DNA of 45,760 nt, from assembly GCA_019119995.1 (NCBI GenBank), contig DWVY01000059.1:1-45760 (forward strand). The letters run 5' to 3'. The DNA is from Candidatus Mediterraneibacter faecavium (GTDB taxonomy: Bacteria; Bacillota; Clostridia; Lachnospirales; Lachnospiraceae). Numbering within the stretch: the first letter of the stretch is position 1; every line of letters starts with the position of its first letter. The notes under the pieces were generated by a model that did not search any database, was not told the origin of the DNA, and saw nothing but the letters and a program-made list of their open reading frames with translations. The position numbers were made by a program, and so were the translations under genes. This document shows, in pieces, positions 43,032 to 45,760 of this stretch.

Positions 43032-44351
43032 TTACTTTTTCCTCTTGTTCGCAAGCGCTGTCTTGCGCATGGAACCGATCGCCTGCTTGAGCTGCCGTTT
43101 CGCCGGGCAGACATAACTGCAGGAACCGCACTCAACGCACTCCAGTCCGTTCATGGCAACGAATCCCTCTTCGTCATGACGCTTTGCAAGATCCGCCAGT
43201 CTGGACGGTATGATCCTGCTCGGACAGACTTCCACACACCGGCCGCAGTTGATGCATGCCGTCTCCGGACTCTTTGCAACGATATCCTCTTTGAAAGCAA
43301 GGATCGAAGATGAAGTCTTTGTGACAGGCGCGTCTGCTGTAACCATGGCAAAGCCCATCATCGGCCCGCCGGAGATCAGTTTTTCGGGTTCTGTCGAAAA
43401 TCCGCCGGCTGCTTCGATCAACTCCTGATGGTTCGTTCCCAAAAGCACTTTAAAGTTGCCAGGGGACGCGATCGCATCTCCGCTCACGGTAACAACTCTC
43501 TCCGTCAGCGGCTTCCCTTCTACTACCGCAGTATGTATCCCGATCAGTGTCTCCACGTTGTCAACGATGCATCCCGCATCTGCCGGCAGCATCGAAGAGT
43601 TGATCGCCCGTTTGGTCACGGCGTAGATCAGTTGGCGTTCTGCGCCCTGCGGATACTTCGTCATCAGAAGCTTCACATCCATGCGCGGTTCATCGGCGAT
43701 CGCAGCCCTTATTTTTTCAGCGCAGTCTTTTTTGTTATCCTCTACGGCAAAATATCCTTTCGCGTTCGGGAACAGGGAAAGGACTACTTTCATACCGCTT
43801 ACGAGCTTGTCCGTATCCTCGAGCATTCTTCTGTAATCAGCCGTGATATACGGTTCACACTCTGCACAGTTTGCGATGATATACTCGATCTTGTCCGGCT
43901 CTTTCGGAGAAAGTTTCACCCTTGTAGGGAATCCGGCGCCGCCCATGCCTACGATGCCGGCACTGCCGATCCTGTCGAGTATCTCCTCTCTTGTCATTTC
44001 ATTCAGTGGTTTCACAGGCGCATACTCAGTTTCCTGGTACTCGCCGTCATTTTCGATCACAACGCATTCCGTTTTGGTTCCCGTCGGATTAAAACGCTGT
44101 TCCAGTCCTTTTACAGTGCCTGATACAGATGAATATACAGGCGCAGACACGAAGCCGCCTGCTTCAGCGATCATCTGCCCTTTCAGGACATGGTCACCCT
44201 TTTTCACGACCGGATTGGCAGGTGCGCCGATATGTTGTGAAAGCGGATATACCATATCACCTTTTGGGATGACCGGGCGGATTGCCTGATCTTTAGAGAA
44301 GCGTTTTCCATCATCCGGATGGATACCGCCTTTAAATGTCAGAAGTCCCAT
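43032..44351 (-). CDS. rnfC: Rnf complex subunit RnfC, NADH- and FMN-binding
   Basis: RnfC is the NAD-side subunit on the cytoplasmic face. The 439-residue protein has the N-terminal barrel-sandwich region (KMGLLTFKGGIHP start), an NADH/FMN-binding Rossmann-like domain with GMGGAGFPTRVKLSP, and two [4Fe-4S] motifs CINCGRCVEVCP and CVECGSCSYVCP near the C-terminus. The ATG at 44351 has AAGGAAG. It is first in the operon; a candidate Rex operator lies 143 nt upstream. Confidence 0.96.
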   Translation of the reverse strand: MGLLTFKGGIHPDDGKRFSKDQAIRPVIPKGDMVYPLSQHIGAPANPVVKKGDHVLKGQMIAEAGGFVSAPVYSSVSGTVKGLEQRFNPTGTKTECVVIENDGEYQETEYAPVKPLNEMTREEILDRIGSAGIVGMGGAGFPTRVKLSPKEPDKIEYIIANCAECEPYITADYRRMLEDTDKLVSGMKVVLSLFPNAKGYFAVEDNKKDCAEKIRAAIADEPRMDVKLLMTKYPQGAERQLIYAVTKRAINSSMLPADAGCIVDNVETLIGIHTAVVEGKPLTERVVTVSGDAIASPGNFKVLLGTNHQELIEAAGGFSTEPEKLISGGPMMGFAMVTADAPVTKTSSSILAFKEDIVAKSPETACINCGRCVEVCPSRIIPSRLADLAKRHDEEGFVAMNGLECVECGSCSYVCPAKRQLKQAIGSMRKTALANKRKK

Positions 44352-44493
44352 TTTATTCTTCCTTTCTAACAGCAAATAAACAGCAGTCTGACGAACCGCT
44401 GTTTTGCCTTTGATTTATGTATACTATTCTACTAGATTAAAGCATTAAAATCCAGTAATTTCGCGATAAAAATTGCATATTTAAATAAACATC

Positions 44494-44511
44494 TTGTCGA
44501 ATATTTAACAA
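44494..44511 (-). promoter_or_regulatory. candidate Rex operator upstream of rnfC
   Basis: On the minus strand the 18-mer reads TTGTTAAATATTCGACAA. Against the Rex consensus TTGTTAA-N4-TTAACAA it matches 12 of 14 fixed positions (one perfect half-site, two changes in the other). Rex is an NADH/NAD+-sensing repressor of fermentation and redox genes in Firmicutes. The site is directly downstream of the rpsA terminator, and no clear -35/-10 pair overlaps it, so this is a candidate only. Confidence 0.5.
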
Positions 44512-44521
44512 TATTGCACAA

Positions 44522-44550
44522 AAAGGAGCGGCATTAACTGCCGCTCCTTT
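44522..44550 (-). terminator. terminator of the ispH-rpsA transcript
   Basis: AAAGGAGCGGC (44522-44532) pairs with GCCGCTCCTTT (44540-44550), 11 bp with a 7-nt loop, and the minus-strand product ends in a run of T. It lies 16 nt after the rpsA stop. Confidence 0.88.
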
Positions 44551-44566
44551 GCATGGATATATGATC

Positions 44567-45670
44567 TTATTCTTCAGCATCCTCTGTGGAATATTCTACA
44601 GGAGCTTCTTCTGTGTGTTCCGGCTCCAGTACTTTCATGCTGAGGCTGATCTTCTTCTCTGCTTCGTTGAGATCAACGATCTTCGCTGTGATCTCCTGTC
44701 CGATGGAAAGTACATCAGACGGTTTGTCAACATGCGTCCTTGAGATCTGGGAAACATGGAGAAGCGCGTCAACTCCCGGTGCAAGTTCAACAAATGCGCC
44801 GAAATCTGTCATGCGGGCTACCTTTCCTGTGATGATCTTTCCTACAGCGAAATCTTCTGCCGCATTTGCCCACGGATTTGTCTCCGGGAACTTCAGGCTG
44901 AGTGCGATCTTTGTATCATGGATATCTTTTACCAGGACTGTCAGCGGATCTCCCACATGGAAGAGCTTCTTCGGATTATCCACTCTGCCCCATGACATCT
45001 CTGAAATATGAAGAAGTCCGTCAACTCCGCCAAGATCAACAAATGCGCCGAAATCCGTCACATTCTTGACAGTACCGTCGATCCTGTCGCCAACTTTGAG
45101 CTTAGCGAACAATTCTTTCTGCTTCTCTGCGCGCTCTGCAACAAGAAGCTGTCTTCTGTCACCGATCACGCGGTTTCTTCTCGGATTGAACTCGCTGATC
45201 ACGAACTCGATCTCCTGTCCCTCATATTTGCTGAGATCCTTCTCATAGGAATCAGATACAAGGCTTGCAGGAATAAATACTCTGACTTCATCAACTGTTG
45301 CGCAGATACCGCCGCCGAGGATCTGAGTAACTGTAGCCTTGAGAACTTCTTTGTTCTCATATGCCTCGCGGAGTCTCTCATTTCCTTTCTCAGCTGCAAG
45401 TCTCTTATATGTAAGAAGAACCTGACCTTCTCCGTCATTTACTTTCAGAACTTTGACTGTCATTTTGTCGCCGACAGAAACAACGGTAGTAAGATCGAGT
45501 GACTGATCATTAGAATATTCATTCTTTGTAATGATACCGTCAGCCTTGTAGCCGATGTTCAGGATGATCTCGTCCGGTTTCACATCGATTACAGTACCTT
45601 CAACCACCTCTCCGTTGCGAATTGTTTTGAATGACTCGTCTAACATCTGTTCAAAAGATAATTCTGACAT
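44567..45670 (-). CDS. rpsA: 30S ribosomal protein S1 homolog with four S1 domains
   Basis: The 367-residue protein has four S1 RNA-binding domains at about 20-90, 105-170, 190-260 and 275-345, for example EGTVIDVKPDEIILNIGYKADG, DGTVKNVTDFGAFVDLGGVDGLLHIS and GKVARMTDFGAFVELAPGVDALLHVS. The acidic C-terminal tail is short. Clostridial S1 homologs of this size are common and often follow or fuse to ispH. The ATG at 45670 lies inside the 3' end of ispH, overlapping by 20 nt, and GAGGAGG is upstream. Confidence 0.9.
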   Translation of the reverse strand: MSELSFEQMLDESFKTIRNGEVVEGTVIDVKPDEIILNIGYKADGIITKNEYSNDQSLDLTTVVSVGDKMTVKVLKVNDGEGQVLLTYKRLAAEKGNERLREAYENKEVLKATVTQILGGGICATVDEVRVFIPASLVSDSYEKDLSKYEGQEIEFVISEFNPRRNRVIGDRRQLLVAERAEKQKELFAKLKVGDRIDGTVKNVTDFGAFVDLGGVDGLLHISEMSWGRVDNPKKLFHVGDPLTVLVKDIHDTKIALSLKFPETNPWANAAEDFAVGKIITGKVARMTDFGAFVELAPGVDALLHVSQISRTHVDKPSDVLSIGQEITAKIVDLNEAEKKISLSMKVLEPEHTEEAPVEYSTEDAEE

Positions 45671-45760
45671 TATTTTGAACCTCCTCAATTATATTGTTGG
45701 GCGTGGATGCCCCTGCTGTAATACCTACTGTTTCCACTGACCCTAATTGATTCAAATCCA
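45651..45760 (-). CDS. ispH: 4-hydroxy-3-methylbut-2-enyl diphosphate reductase, C-terminal end only
   Basis: The last 35 or so codons of a gene continuing beyond the window. The frame reads LNQLGSVETVGITAGASTP and then IIEEVQ before the stop at 45651, the typical end of IspH (LytB), an iron-sulfur enzyme of the methylerythritol phosphate route to isoprenoids. GITAGASTP is a strong family signature. Its stop lies inside the rpsA start region. Confidence 0.9.
   Translation of the reverse strand, partial: DLNQLGSVETVGITAGASTPNNIIEEVQNNVRIIF

Noticed and set aside
43016..43135. Longer RnfD start
   Set aside because: The extension lies inside rnfC; the TTG at 43015 has a spaced GAGGTG site and matches the family length.
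1..45760. CRISPR array, tRNA or rRNA genes
   Set aside because: No regularly spaced repeats, cloverleaf-like sequences or rRNA blocks were recognised on either strand.

Overview
The window reads as a chromosomal segment of an anaerobic, spore-forming member of the Clostridia, most likely family Lachnospiraceae. Support comes from sporulation genes (ylbJ, an alpha/beta-type SASP, gerW/ytfJ), a complete Rnf electron-transport operon, ispH followed directly by a four-domain S1 protein, a short-form HisG with HisZ, strong AGGAGG-type ribosome binding sites and canonical TTGACA/TATAAT promoters. I do not name a species. Almost all genes lie on the minus strand; only ylbJ, rpmB and apbE are on the plus strand. 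Gene content is mostly core, and the unusual material lies in non-coding structure, fusions and overlaps.

Layout, left to right. 1-607: a possible mobile-element end, then a small membrane protein. 682-5982: histidine operon hisZ-hisG-hisD-hisB-hisIE (minus strand) with a near-consensus promoter and a tandem operator-like site; hisIE carries an extra degenerate HisA/HisF-like barrel. 6021-13093: RNA modification and housekeeping genes (recU, an RluA-type and an RsuA-type pseudouridine synthase, an SDR, a YgiQ radical SAM protein, a HAD phosphatase, an RsmF-like methyltransferase). 13124-16956: an M23 peptidase divergent from ylbJ, then rsmD-coaD-coiled-coil protein, then a SASP gene. 17161-25250: a Gls24-family gene, fakA, recG, an AraC regulator, an alpha-galactosidase and a YczE-like membrane protein, divergent from rpmB. 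25660-25986: rpmB terminator and a cluster of snap-back hairpins.

25987-33881: a small membrane protein, gerW, a DUF2953 protein, an unknown 114-residue protein, a class B PBP, an FtsW/RodA/SpoVE protein, a U32 peptidase and zapA. 34025-36606: ruvB, ruvA, a Gx-transporter-like protein and a NusG-domain-II protein. 36785-37837: apbE. 37846-38860: a broken XRE regulator. 38988-39252: a 265-nt nested palindrome. 39304-44351: rnfB, rnfA, rnfE, rnfG, rnfD, rnfC (transcribed C-D-G-E-A-B) with a candidate Rex operator upstream. 44567-45760: rpsA and the 3' end of ispH.

How the genes work together: ApbE can flavinylate the T-G-A-T type sites seen in RnfG and RnfD, so apbE, the NusG-II/Gx pair and rnf may form one redox neighbourhood. 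hisZ and hisG supply the first histidine enzyme; hisIE, hisB and hisD carry out steps 2-3, 7 and 9-10, while hisA, hisH, hisF and hisC must lie elsewhere. The AraC regulator sits directly upstream of the alpha-galactosidase it may control. The FtsW-type flippase/polymerase and class B PBP form a cell-wall synthesis pair close to zapA.
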